Assembly (NCBI GenBank): GCA_002869895.2
Contig: NEWP02000010.1
Coordinates: 28,251 to 92,250, forward strand
DNA length: 64,000 nucleotides
Source of the DNA: Nitrospira sp. CG24E
Lineage (GTDB): Bacteria; Nitrospirota; Nitrospiria; Nitrospirales; Nitrospiraceae
Reading direction: 5' to 3'
This document shows, piece after piece, positions 27,771 through 37,238 of this stretch. Positions within the stretch are counted from its first letter, which is position 1. The number at the start of each line of letters is the position of its first letter. Both the position numbers and the translations under genes were made by a program. The notes beneath the pieces were generated by a model. The model made no database searches. It was not told the DNA's origin and saw only the letters and a list, made by a program, of their open reading frames with translations.

Positions 27771-27841
27771 GAATGTCCTTCGTTATTAGTCAACCGTCGA
27801 TCATGGAAGATGGAAAGATATTCTGTTCCCCCAGCAAGAAG

Positions 27842-27909
27842 GACTGACGCTTGACGAGTCACGAATGACGCTTTATCTTCACAGACGAGTGACGCTTGAC
27901 GATTTACGA
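27842..27909. repeat. Direct repeat pair before the island
   Basis: Two 23-base copies, at 27842-27864 and 27887-27909, share TGACGCTTGACGA and match at 20 positions. They lie on the chromosomal side of the island's left end, in the gap after serS. Confidence 0.7.
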
Positions 27910-27922
27910 GTATTTGACGTCC

Positions 27923-27963
27923 GGAGGGGTGACGGAGCGGCCGAACGTGCCAGTCTTGAAAAC
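27923..27963 (+). repeat. Left attachment repeat: 5' half of tRNA-Ser
   Basis: Forty-one bases, starting GGAGGGGTGACGGAGCGGCC and ending in CTTGAAAAC, match the first 41 bases of the intact tRNA-Ser at 43179 except for one C/T difference at position 16. Identity starts exactly at the first tRNA base and stops inside the anticodon arm. The next bases (CAAATTTGCCCC) faintly resemble the T-arm of the same tRNA, so an alternative reading is a deleted tRNA pseudogene. Confidence 0.85.
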
Positions 27964-28080
27964 CAAATTTGCCCCATTTTGTAAGTCCCTCACAAACCAC
28001 GTAACACCGTATGAACACTGGGGGAAATTAACTTTGGCCTTTCTCCAACTTTCCTCAGCTTTCCCTCGTTTTCCCCACTC

Positions 28081-28104
28081 ATTTCACAACGCTTTTCACA
28101 ACAC
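28081..28104. repeat. Inner end repeat, left copy (candidate integrase arm sites)
   Basis: Twenty-four bases, ATTTCACAACGC followed by TTTTCACAACAC, are identical to 43104-43127 at the other end of the island. Within the repeat, TTTCACAAC occurs twice at a 12-bp spacing, close to one helical turn, as arm-type integrase binding sites often do. The right copy lies within the 3' end of the integrase gene. Confidence 0.6.
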
Positions 28105-28268
28105 TTTTTACGATAGATTTTCTTGGGATTAGCGGTGCGTATCTCGAACGGCTCGGAGTGGTCATATTAGCGACACTTCTAACAGAGATCGGCAGCTGGC
28201 GAGCCTTGCTAGTGAGCTTTCTAGGAGAGATCTGGCCCGATAGGTCTGATGGCTCTTGAGGACCTGCA

Positions 28269-29933
28269 ATGAAGATTGGAAGAAACGATCCTTGCCCCTG
28301 TGGTAGCGGGAAGAAATTCAAGAAATGCCACGATAATATTCGCAGTGAACTTCCATATCTCATTCATCAAGATCGCAACGAAAAACACATTAAAGAAGAG
28401 GGCACACGCCTCCTCGAATTACAACGGGGGAAAGAGATTCAACGTCAGGCTCAGCAGGGCCTTGGACGACCAATTATTTCAACGGAACATCGAGGCTACC
28501 GGTTCGTGGCAGTTGGCAATAAAATTCACTATGGTAACTGGAAGACTTTCCCCGATTTTCTTGGCCATTACATGTCAGGAACTCTGAGCGCAGATTGGGG
28601 AAATGCTGAACTTCGAAAGCCCCTTGAGGAGCGGCATCCAGTATTAATATGGTATCACCATCTCTGTGAACTCCAACGCAAGCACATAATCATTCCTGGT
28701 CAGGTTTCTTCTGGGCCAATGAATGGCGCTGCATCCGCCTATTACAGACTCGCCTACAACCTCTATCTCATCGCCCATAATGGGGCTGATATTCAAACAA
28801 CACTACTGTCACGTTTGAGAAACCGTGATCAGTTCTCCGGCGCCTTCTTTGAAACTCAGGTAGCAGCCTGGTTGATCAAAGCTGGGTTTGAGCTTGAATT
28901 TGAGAATGAATCTGATGGATCAACGTCGCACTGTGAATTCACAGCAACGCACCCTCCCTTGAACACGAAGTTTTCGGTCGAGGCAAAATCTCGCCAGCCT
29001 GGTAAGGACAACCAAGGCCCAAAGCGTCTTAACGTCGGTCGTCAGTTACGGTTGGCACTTGAAAAGAATGCAACCCATACGAGGCTCGTGTTTCTGGATT
29101 TAAATCAACCCATCATGTCCGAGGAGCAGGCGAGAAGAATTGGTGATCGTGCTGAATATCTCCTCAAGAAGTGTGAGGTCATCAAGATCAAAAACCAGCC
29201 AGCTCCCCCGGCCTATATTTGCGTCACGAATATTTCTGACCATTATTTCTTGGAGAATCTACAAGCAAATGTATTTGCATCCTTCTATGGTTACAAAATC
29301 CCTGACTTTCAAGGGATATTCAGGAACCGGAGTCTCAGAGACTCAGTGAGGGCGAGAGAGCGGCATCCCGGAATTATTGCATTGATGCGGTCCATGGAAA
29401 AGCACGCCCACATTCCACAGACATTCGATGGGGAACTGCCGTCGTCAGCATTCTCGGTTGGAGAAGTCCCTCGCATGTTTATCGGTCAGACCTATATGAT
29501 ACCTGGTCCCGATGGAATCGAGGTGCCAGCACAGCTAACCACCGCAACTGTAAGTATAAGCAAACGTGAAATGATTCTCGCATTCCATGACTCTCGAACC
29601 GACAGGGCATGGATCTCGAAAGCGCCTATGTCTCAGGCTGAGTTAGATGATTATAGTATTTCCCCCGACACCTTCTTTGGTATCCACTCTCAACAGGGGA
29701 AAAATGCGGGCACACCACTTGACCTTTTTGACTTCCTTCACAGAAGTTATATGAACACACCGAAAGAGCGGCTTCTTGAACTTATGGCGAACGCGCCAGA
29801 TATCGCAGAATTGAAAAGCTATACTCAAGCCGAGTTGAGCGAAATATTCTGCGAGCGATCTGTTTACAGCATAATGGCCGCTCAGGAGAAGGTCAGAGCT
29901 CCGAAGGAAGCAACTGATGGCACGTCTAGCTGA
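28269..29933 (+). CDS. SEC-C zinc motif plus PD-(D/E)XK-like nuclease protein
   Basis: A 554-residue protein, first of the cargo operon. Residues 1-22 are a SEC-C metal-binding motif (IGRNDPCPCGSGKKFKKCH), usually at the C-terminus of SecA but also used as an accessory zinc motif in defence proteins. Residues about 190-260 look like a PD-(D/E)XK nuclease core: helix with Glu in GAFFETQVAAWLIKAGF, then TSHCEFTATH and KFSVEAKSR giving the E-x-K signature, followed by a helix. The last 250 residues are unknown. It overlaps the next gene by 17 bases, so translation is coupled. The domain calls are by eye. Confidence 0.65.
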   Translation: MKIGRNDPCPCGSGKKFKKCHDNIRSELPYLIHQDRNEKHIKEEGTRLLELQRGKEIQRQAQQGLGRPIISTEHRGYRFVAVGNKIHYGNWKTFPDFLGHYMSGTLSADWGNAELRKPLEERHPVLIWYHHLCELQRKHIIIPGQVSSGPMNGAASAYYRLAYNLYLIAHNGADIQTTLLSRLRNRDQFSGAFFETQVAAWLIKAGFELEFENESDGSTSHCEFTATHPPLNTKFSVEAKSRQPGKDNQGPKRLNVGRQLRLALEKNATHTRLVFLDLNQPIMSEEQARRIGDRAEYLLKKCEVIKIKNQPAPPAYICVTNISDHYFLENLQANVFASFYGYKIPDFQGIFRNRSLRDSVRARERHPGIIALMRSMEKHAHIPQTFDGELPSSAFSVGEVPRMFIGQTYMIPGPDGIEVPAQLTTATVSISKREMILAFHDSRTDRAWISKAPMSQAELDDYSISPDTFFGIHSQQGKNAGTPLDLFDFLHRSYMNTPKERLLELMANAPDIAELKSYTQAELSEIFCERSVYSIMAAQEKVRAPKEATDGTSS

Positions 29934-31437
29934 CCGAATGTTGGACGGCTGCGAGCCCTGCCGACCATACCATCTCTGGCCCAATGAGTTGGACTCTTGG
30001 TTGCGAGACAAGATATCCCGTGACCTGACCGGTCCCTCCTCTTCCCAACAACTCGAGAAGCTCTTCCAAAGTGAACGAGCGAAATATCTTCAGATGCAAA
30101 CAGTAGCGACTGTCAGGTTTGATCCATCAACTTTCGTCAATACTCCAATTTTTGCCGCAGACGATGTCGCAATTTATCAAGAGTCACTTCCATTGGGTAC
30201 AACAATGCCTGATGTTGTCGCGAGTATGGCACCTCCTTTCGATAACTTTTTTATTGAATTTCAGGGAGTGCCGAACAAGGCGAACCTGTATGCATGGGGA
30301 GTGTTTGTTTTGGCCCATAATTATTCGGAAGCGTATCGCCGGTGCAAGGATGATCACGACACACCGCGATGGATACTGGAATTCCAAACATTTATGGAAA
30401 GAGAAAAAGGTAAACCGTTTGGACCTGTCTCTAGGCATTTTATCGGATTAGCCGAGGATGGGACTTGGTTCAGGCACTCAAATGGACTTCATTGGTCCGA
30501 GGGCCAATCAATCCAATATAAGGGTAGCACCCCAATCCCGTTGGAGCTCAGCAGTACCCTGGTGGATAATGTCGCTCTGTTGATATTTCCTGCCCTGCTA
30601 ACGATCTCCTTCATGCATTGCAAGAGCGTGACAGTGCGCGATTGCGTGCCACCGGAGAAGCTTTCATTAAGTCATGAAAAGAAATATGGCCATAAATTGA
30701 CTCGTTACCATGTACTAGACATACAACCGTTACGTAAGCTGCTCGACCAATATAGATCGGGTTCGCCAAGCGATCTTCGACACGCACTCCATATCTGCCG
30801 AGGGCATTTCAAGACCTTCACGGAAGATGCTCCCCTCCTCGGGCGCCATACTGGGACGTACTGGTGGGCACCCCAAGTCCGTGGGGCAAAAGAAGTTGGA
30901 CTCGTTGTCAAAGATTACCGAGTGAAAGCACCGGCGGAATTTGGAACGGCATACCGAGACGCGAACGAGGTTCCGGCAGTCCATGAAAGGCAGGTAGCAG
31001 ACACCGACGATCCAGACCGTATAGGTCTTGGGCTAGCGGCCCACAACCGAACACAGAACACAATCGCGGAGGTTGTGAGAACCCTTGGATGGAACCCGCG
31101 GTCACCAGCAGCGAACGAGCCGGAATATGACCTGGCCTGGCAAACAGAAAGTGGTTTGTTCGTTTGCGAAGTCAAAAGCCTTTCTGTGGCGAACGAGGAG
31201 CGGCAGATGCGAATGGCCATTGGGCAGGTGATCAGGTACAGGCAAAAGCTCACCGCAGCCGGATATGAACCGGTTACGGCTGTTATTGGGATAGAGAAGC
31301 ATCCTTCCGATACTTCGTGGGAGGAACTCTGTAGGGATGAGGACATTGTCCTGATTTGGCCGGATACGGCAGAGAAAATACTTCGCACTGAATTTGAGAA
31401 TCGCCGAAGTTCTGAATCGAATGATGTGGTCCACTGA
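29917..31437 (+). CDS. Unknown protein with C-terminal PD-(D/E)XK-like nuclease
   Basis: A 506-residue protein from ATG 29917, with GAAGGAAG upstream, inside the end of the preceding gene. The first 330 residues match nothing I can name, apart from a striking segment near 290-340 with RGHFKTF, LLGRHTGTYWWAPQVRG and GLVVKDYRV, which looks like a conserved block. Residues about 374-450 form a restriction-like core: helix NRTQNTIAEVVRTLGW, then EPEYDLAW (Asp), LFVCEVKSLS (E-x-K), and a helix QMRMAIGQVIRYRQKL with the Gln often seen after E-x-K. Probably a nuclease effector or a subunit acting with the SEC-C protein. Confidence 0.6.
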   Translation: MARLADRMLDGCEPCRPYHLWPNELDSWLRDKISRDLTGPSSSQQLEKLFQSERAKYLQMQTVATVRFDPSTFVNTPIFAADDVAIYQESLPLGTTMPDVVASMAPPFDNFFIEFQGVPNKANLYAWGVFVLAHNYSEAYRRCKDDHDTPRWILEFQTFMEREKGKPFGPVSRHFIGLAEDGTWFRHSNGLHWSEGQSIQYKGSTPIPLELSSTLVDNVALLIFPALLTISFMHCKSVTVRDCVPPEKLSLSHEKKYGHKLTRYHVLDIQPLRKLLDQYRSGSPSDLRHALHICRGHFKTFTEDAPLLGRHTGTYWWAPQVRGAKEVGLVVKDYRVKAPAEFGTAYRDANEVPAVHERQVADTDDPDRIGLGLAAHNRTQNTIAEVVRTLGWNPRSPAANEPEYDLAWQTESGLFVCEVKSLSVANEERQMRMAIGQVIRYRQKLTAAGYEPVTAVIGIEKHPSDTSWEELCRDEDIVLIWPDTAEKILRTEFENRRSSESNDVVH

Positions 31438-31675
31438 AAACCTACACGAACCGGCTGGTACCGATCAGGCCGTGGGGCTTGCAGCCGTGATCCTGCGTCA
31501 CTGGGACACCTACGACGCCGAACTCAAGGCAGACCTGCTGCACCTGGCGGAGCGCTTTGGCTGCAACTGGTGGGATGTGGTGATCGACTGTTGTGTGAAA
31601 CAATGGGACATGGCCTGGCAGCAGACAACCCATCTCACAGACCCGCTACTCTCTGATGAGTCCCCGCGTCCCTAG
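31421..31675 (+). CDS. Small unknown protein, third gene of the cargo trio
   Basis: ATG 31421 (MMWSTENLHEPAGTDQAV) overlaps the end of the 506-residue gene by 17 bases. A TTG at 31394 in the same frame is less likely. The 84-residue product is acidic and helical (VGLAAVILRHWDTYDAELKA, LLHLAERFGCNWWDVVIDC, CVKQWDMAWQQTTH) and rich in Trp and Cys, without a motif I know. Such small coupled partners in defence operons are often inhibitors or adaptors. That is inference only. A 262-base gap without features follows. Confidence 0.55.
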   Translation: MMWSTENLHEPAGTDQAVGLAAVILRHWDTYDAELKADLLHLAERFGCNWWDVVIDCCVKQWDMAWQQTTHLTDPLLSDESPRP

Positions 31676-31937
31676 TGGGACGGACCCATTTCCTCTCCAC
31701 AAGACCATGGAGTCGGTAGCTATTCGATTCTTCAGCCATTCCCTGCGCCTCACCTTGCAGTTTCCTCAGTACCTGCCTAGAATACGCATCCCTGCGAGGC
31801 ACCTATGCCTTCCCTAAGTCGTCCGCATCATCGTTTCACTGCGCAGCTCCTCGTCAATTACAACAATGGCCGACAAACCGGAATCGCTTCTACTTGGAAT
31901 CAGTCTTTGACTGCCCCCTCACTCGGCGGGAAGCCTT

Positions 31938-34900
31938 ATGTCTGAGCCTACCCCCCGGGAAGCAAACCAGCCTGACTTCTCTCGCATAGTGCACGATGGC
32001 ATTGAGAGATTGAGATCGCGTCTACTCGATCTGTCCCTTGGCAACCGACTTCTAAACTATAAACATTCGGACAAATCTCGAACTCATGTGCGAATTATTG
32101 ATGAAGTGCCGGAAATCCTGATCGACAAATTGGACCAGGGCCGGCAGCTCACATTCGCATGGATCGAAGAACCGGAGTCTGAGCTTGCGGATGAACAAAC
32201 GTTTGAGTTCCGTGCTGCGCTGAGGCAGGCGAAGGAAAGCGAGGCACTATATATAGAACAGAAACAAGCCTTAGGGCGGCGTCCCTCAGACCGCCAGTTA
32301 GCTCGGATCGAACGAGCACTACGAGACCGGCTTAGAACGAAACTAGGGATGGCTGCCCGAATTGAGAGAACCGTGGCGGATCGGGCTAGGGAGCTGGGGA
32401 TCAATCCAAGCTATGACCTGCCGGAACCGAATGGAACTCTTCCAAGACGGCACACGGACATGAAAGTCCAGACCTTGCACTATCGTGAACAAATGGAAAC
32501 AAAACTTGCCGCGATACGTGATGGAGACCGAACATTGCTGCAAGATGCTGGCATCAATGCTCTGCACTGTGCTTTCGGCTTTGTAGAGTGGTACGAAACT
32601 CCTGAGTCGGAGACTGCCCTATATGCGCCGCTACTATTTTATCCTGTCGAGATTGCACAAAAGCTCCAAGGTGGTCGATACACGTATGTCCTTGATTCTA
32701 GGGATGGCGATATTGAGCCCAACACTACGCTTGGTGAACTTCTAAGAAGGCAATTCGGTCTTGAACTTCCCGAATGGGAATCTGAAGAGCAGGAACTGTC
32801 AGAATACTTCCTAAAGGTTATAAAAGTAATTTCACGAGAACGGAGGTGGAAGCTAAGAAGATGGGCAACAGTGGGACTCTTCACATTCTCGAAACTGGCT
32901 ATGTATCGGGATTTGGATTCAAAGAATTGGTCAGGGGATAGGGCTCTCACCGGCCATCCAATTCTTCAAGATTTACTGATGGGCAGTGAGTCGGTTACTG
33001 AATCGGCGCTTGCTCCGGAGTATCCTATTGACTCCCAGCCTGTCACTCAAACGACTCCTTCCCTAGTGACTGATGCTGACTCGTCCCAGCATAGTGTGGT
33101 GATCGATGTATTGAAGGGAAAAAATCTTGTCGTCCAAGGTCCTCCGGGAACTGGGAAGTCCCAAACGATTACCAATTTCATCGCAGCAGCCTTAGGCGAA
33201 GGCAAAAACGTCCTCTTTGTGGCCGAAAAGATGGCGGCTCTGGAGGTGGTCAAAAAAAGGCTCGACAATTTCGGCCTTGGCCATTTCTGCCTCGAATTGC
33301 ATTCCAGCAAAACCCGAAAGAGCAATGTGCTTCAATCCCTAAAAGAAAGATCAGACTTTTCAGGCCCACGGCACAATGCCACACAGCTCCGTCAGCTAAG
33401 ACAAGCTTGCGAGGAAGCCAAAAGCGCGCTAATGCATTATGTTGAGCGAATGAAGGAGTCGGTGGGAGAAACCGGCCTGACAGTGCAGGAGGTTCTTCTC
33501 AAAAACTGTACCTTTGTATCCTCAACTCGAGACTTTCCGCGAGAACTGAGACAAGTGCGAATAGAAAAGTCTCACCAAATGGGTGAGTTTTCCCGTAGGG
33601 AACTGAAACAGCTCGCTTCGGGGCTTCAGGAAAAAAGCGCAGCAATTACCAATTGGGGAAGCCAAAGTCATCACCCCTGGCGGGGTCTGCAAAATGATCA
33701 ACTTGATCTCTTCCGTTTCGACGAGCTGACTACGATCTTGCGCGATTGGTCACAGTCACTTCAGGCTATTCAAGAAGCCATCTCTCAAGCTGTAGCACAG
33801 ACGGGATGGCCGACCGGCTACTGCAGGCGAGACCTAATACCATTCCTAGAGGCAGCTCGAAGCATTTCTGGACTACCTGATGAGTTCGCCGAAGATGTGT
33901 TTCGGAAAATGAAGTCGCCTAGTGACTGCACCAGACTGGAGAAATTAGTAGCAGGCATACAAGAGATTGCCGAACTTTGTTCAGAAATCGACCGTTTGGG
34001 GATGAACAGGGACCTTCTGCTAAGAGCGGGGAGTAGTTTCTTGAGAGAGGTAGTCAAAGAGGCTAGGGAATTGGGATTGAGAGAGGTACGGGTGCCTGAC
34101 ATCAAAAGAGCAACCGAGGACGCGAGACAGCAAGCGGTGGCATGGGAAGAAGCGCACTCAATTGGAGAGAAACTCAGTGCTCTGTTCGCTGCAACAGAAA
34201 ACAGTCCGCCAGCGCTATCTATCATGGCTACTGGGGTGTCATTACTGCAGGAACTACCGAGGAGTACACTTCGCTTTCGAGTTCCGGAGGTGATCAATGA
34301 GGATAACCTCCCCACCCTTGAGGAGGCAGTACGTCAAAGAGAACAGCTACTCCAAGAAAAAACCCGACTGAGCGAAACGATCGAAACCTCCCTGCTTCCC
34401 TCTCTGGAAGAAATTAAATCGGCGGCACGTGAATTAAAGTCCGCAGGATTTTTCAGGAGACTATTTAGTCGTGAGTACCGCCGCGCACGTCAACTGTATT
34501 ATAGCCTTGCTAAGGATGGAAGAAGGGTAAACGGATTCGAAGCTGGACGTATCTTGACAGATTTGGCGAACGTTCTTGAGCAGATACAAACGTTTGAGTC
34601 GGATGCTAGGTTCAGCATTGTGGCGGGTTCATTTTATCGAGGCAAGAACACGCCCTGGAAAGAGCTAGTAACCATCACTCGGTGGGCACAGAAGGTTCGC
34701 CAAGCACTACCATCACAACTTAGCGATTGGGCCCATCATGTTCGGAATCATCTGCTATCAGCAGATATTTCTCGACTTGAAGATGTCCTTGCATTTGCTG
34801 AAACCTCCGAATGGGACCGATTCCGCAATGCATTACAATTGCTCGAGGGAAGCTCTGCCTCCTCCTTCCAAACCGCAGCTTCAAGGGAGCGACAGCGGGA

Positions 34901-37109
34901 ATCCGCGTTGACCACACTTCTTCAAAATCTAACAACCATCGGAGTCGGTTTGCTAAATTCCGTGGCTGATCTAGATCACCTTCCTGAAGCTGTTGGAAGA
35001 ATCGAGGATGTAAAGAACAGGCTTTTGGGGTGCGACATCGGTTCTTTCATAACGGGCGATGAACTCTACTGGATCAAAGAGCTACCTAGACTACAGTATA
35101 CACTGGAGTTCGCGAGGAAATTGATTGAGGCTGGGGTTCAGGAGCCTGCTTGGCAGGTGCTTGTCAACGGCGATATAGCTCATGGATTATCCAAATTAAA
35201 TGAACATGCAGGAATCATCTCAGATCGGCTGGGGGCAGCATTAACTCATCAAGGTCTAGCGTGGTCTCTTGGACGTCTCGATAGCTATCTGTGGACTGGA
35301 TCTAAGAATTTTTCTGACACCTCGTTCGACAAGTTGCAAAGGCGAGCTGCCCTTGCCGCAGAACACATCGATGCGCTGCCCACATATCTTGATTTCCTTC
35401 GGGTAGAGAATCAGGCAAAATCCAGTCTGCTAGCTCCGATCCTGAAGGCCTTTACTGATGCCGAATCTGACTATATTAGGCTAGAAGAGGTTTTCGAGTT
35501 CGTCTTTTATCGGTCAGTTGCAGAAACGCTTCTGCATGAAGACCCACAACTAAACTCACATTCTGGGTCCACCCACGAACAATTGCGGAATCGTTTTCAG
35601 CAGTACGATCGAGAAATCCTAAAGCTTCAGCGCCAGGAAATTGCGAGCAAGCTAAGGACACGGGAAGTCGATCCGGGTGTTTCCAGAGGGAGAGCTTCTG
35701 ATCGAACCGGATTAGCTTTACTTATGCATCAAATGACACTGCAAAGGCGACACATGCCCCTTCGTGGACTTTTCAAGAGGGCAGGGAAAGCCATTCAGAG
35801 TTTAAAGCCGTGTTTCTTGATGAGTCCCATGTCTGTCGCGCAGTTCCTGGAACCCGGGTCGTTGCAGTTCGATCTTGTAGTCATGGATGAGGCTTCTCAA
35901 ATCAGGCCGGAAGATGCAATTGGCGCGATTGGCCGTGGCTCACAACTAGTGATCGTAGGCGACCCCTTGCAGTTGCCGCCCACTAGCTTCTTTCAAAGAG
36001 TAGACTCGGATGGAGCATTGGATGATGAGGATGAAAATTCTCAGGACTTGACGGGGCAGGAATCCATATTGGACATGGCTAGGAGTGTTTATCAACCCGT
36101 GCGTCAGCTTCGGTGGCATTATAGATCGCAACACGAAAAGCTAATCGCCTTCTCGAATCACGAATTCTATAACGATTCTCTAATCGTATTTCCGTCACCA
36201 AAAGGCAATGATGCAAACTTCGGCGTTGGGGTGGTAGAGGTTGACGGTGTTTATGAAGCCAGCCAGAACAGAATTGAGGCAGAAGCTGTGGTTGATGCCG
36301 CTCAGAAATTCATGCACCAGCACCCCGATCGTTCTCTGGGGATCGTGGCGATGAACCAGCCACAACGCGAATTGATCAATACCATGATGGATGAGAATGT
36401 GTTTCCTGTGGATCCTGAAGCGGCAGCCTACCGAACTCGTTGGGAGAAAACACTGGAGCCTTTCTTTGTGAAGAACCTGGAGAATGTCCAAGGCGATGAA
36501 CGTGATGTGATCTATATCTCCACGGTTTATGGGAAAGACCCTTCTGGTGCTTTTCATCGGCGCTTTGGGCCGATTAACGGAACTTATGGACACCGTCGCT
36601 TGAACGTCCTGTTTACTCGCTCCAAGCAACAGATTCGTCTATTCACGTCAATAGATGCTTCGTTGCCGTGGGGTCCACCAGAGGATATGCGTTGGGGCGC
36701 ACGCGTCTTTAAAAACTACCTGCAGTTTGCCAGAGAAGGACATCTTGAATTTGCTAGGACAACAGGGCGAGAGCCAGACAGCGACTTTGAACGCTGGGTC
36801 ATTCAATTGCTACGTGAAAAAGGATATGAAGTCGTTCCGCAGCTTGGAGTGGCTGGTTACTTTATAGATCTTGCGGTGTGTCACCCGAATCGTTCTGGAA
36901 GTTTCATCCTTGGAGTCGAATGTGACGGCGCAACTTATCATTCTGCTCGTTCGGTTCGCGATCGTGATCGGTTACGTCAGGAGATCCTCGAGAAATTAAA
37001 TTGGAAAATCTATCGGATATGGTCTACAGACTGGTTTCGCAATCCCCAATCTGAGTTCCAGAAATTAGTCGACTCCATTGAGCGCCTTAGGGGAGCAAGT
37101 CATCCATAG
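31938..37109 (+). CDS. DUF4011-helicase-Vsr-like nuclease (Hhe-like)
   Basis: A 1723-residue protein. The N-terminus has the DUF4011 signature (LRSRLLDLSLGNRLLNYKH, residues about 20-40). A superfamily-1 helicase is split by a very long insertion: Walker A VVQGPPGTGKSQTITNF near residue 400, Walker B DLVVMDEASQI near 1312, GDPLQLPPTSFF near 1340, LRWHYRSQHEKL, and NVLFTRSKQQIRLF. The insert (about 430-1290) is helical and coiled-coil-like. The last 110 residues form a Vsr-like nuclease: DSDFERWVIQLLREKGYEV, YFIDLAV, LGVECDGATYH, WKIYRIWSTDWF. This layout is that of proteins I recall being reported as single-gene phage defence (Hhe). The typical DUF3320 tail is absent. Confidence 0.82.
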   Translation: MSEPTPREANQPDFSRIVHDGIERLRSRLLDLSLGNRLLNYKHSDKSRTHVRIIDEVPEILIDKLDQGRQLTFAWIEEPESELADEQTFEFRAALRQAKESEALYIEQKQALGRRPSDRQLARIERALRDRLRTKLGMAARIERTVADRARELGINPSYDLPEPNGTLPRRHTDMKVQTLHYREQMETKLAAIRDGDRTLLQDAGINALHCAFGFVEWYETPESETALYAPLLFYPVEIAQKLQGGRYTYVLDSRDGDIEPNTTLGELLRRQFGLELPEWESEEQELSEYFLKVIKVISRERRWKLRRWATVGLFTFSKLAMYRDLDSKNWSGDRALTGHPILQDLLMGSESVTESALAPEYPIDSQPVTQTTPSLVTDADSSQHSVVIDVLKGKNLVVQGPPGTGKSQTITNFIAAALGEGKNVLFVAEKMAALEVVKKRLDNFGLGHFCLELHSSKTRKSNVLQSLKERSDFSGPRHNATQLRQLRQACEEAKSALMHYVERMKESVGETGLTVQEVLLKNCTFVSSTRDFPRELRQVRIEKSHQMGEFSRRELKQLASGLQEKSAAITNWGSQSHHPWRGLQNDQLDLFRFDELTTILRDWSQSLQAIQEAISQAVAQTGWPTGYCRRDLIPFLEAARSISGLPDEFAEDVFRKMKSPSDCTRLEKLVAGIQEIAELCSEIDRLGMNRDLLLRAGSSFLREVVKEARELGLREVRVPDIKRATEDARQQAVAWEEAHSIGEKLSALFAATENSPPALSIMATGVSLLQELPRSTLRFRVPEVINEDNLPTLEEAVRQREQLLQEKTRLSETIETSLLPSLEEIKSAARELKSAGFFRRLFSREYRRARQLYYSLAKDGRRVNGFEAGRILTDLANVLEQIQTFESDARFSIVAGSFYRGKNTPWKELVTITRWAQKVRQALPSQLSDWAHHVRNHLLSADISRLEDVLAFAETSEWDRFRNALQLLEGSSASSFQTAASRERQRESALTTLLQNLTTIGVGLLNSVADLDHLPEAVGRIEDVKNRLLGCDIGSFITGDELYWIKELPRLQYTLEFARKLIEAGVQEPAWQVLVNGDIAHGLSKLNEHAGIISDRLGAALTHQGLAWSLGRLDSYLWTGSKNFSDTSFDKLQRRAALAAEHIDALPTYLDFLRVENQAKSSLLAPILKAFTDAESDYIRLEEVFEFVFYRSVAETLLHEDPQLNSHSGSTHEQLRNRFQQYDREILKLQRQEIASKLRTREVDPGVSRGRASDRTGLALLMHQMTLQRRHMPLRGLFKRAGKAIQSLKPCFLMSPMSVAQFLEPGSLQFDLVVMDEASQIRPEDAIGAIGRGSQLVIVGDPLQLPPTSFFQRVDSDGALDDEDENSQDLTGQESILDMARSVYQPVRQLRWHYRSQHEKLIAFSNHEFYNDSLIVFPSPKGNDANFGVGVVEVDGVYEASQNRIEAEAVVDAAQKFMHQHPDRSLGIVAMNQPQRELINTMMDENVFPVDPEAAAYRTRWEKTLEPFFVKNLENVQGDERDVIYISTVYGKDPSGAFHRRFGPINGTYGHRRLNVLFTRSKQQIRLFTSIDASLPWGPPEDMRWGARVFKNYLQFAREGHLEFARTTGREPDSDFERWVIQLLREKGYEVVPQLGVAGYFIDLAVCHPNRSGSFILGVECDGATYHSARSVRDRDRLRQEILEKLNWKIYRIWSTDWFRNPQSEFQKLVDSIERLRGASHP

Positions 37110-37238
37110 AGGCACTTAACGTAATTAAAACCGCCTTCCTGGTTATGCCCATACGACATGCCATCCGGAAGGTTGGATAAAACCCCACCAAGAAACCTCA
37201 GATTATCTAGAAACATCTATCATGCATAGGCCACGAGC

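Noticed and set aside
31802..31937. A 34-codon frame starting at ATG 31806 before the helicase gene.
   Set aside because: No ribosome site, no coding-like pattern, and no coupling to the next gene.
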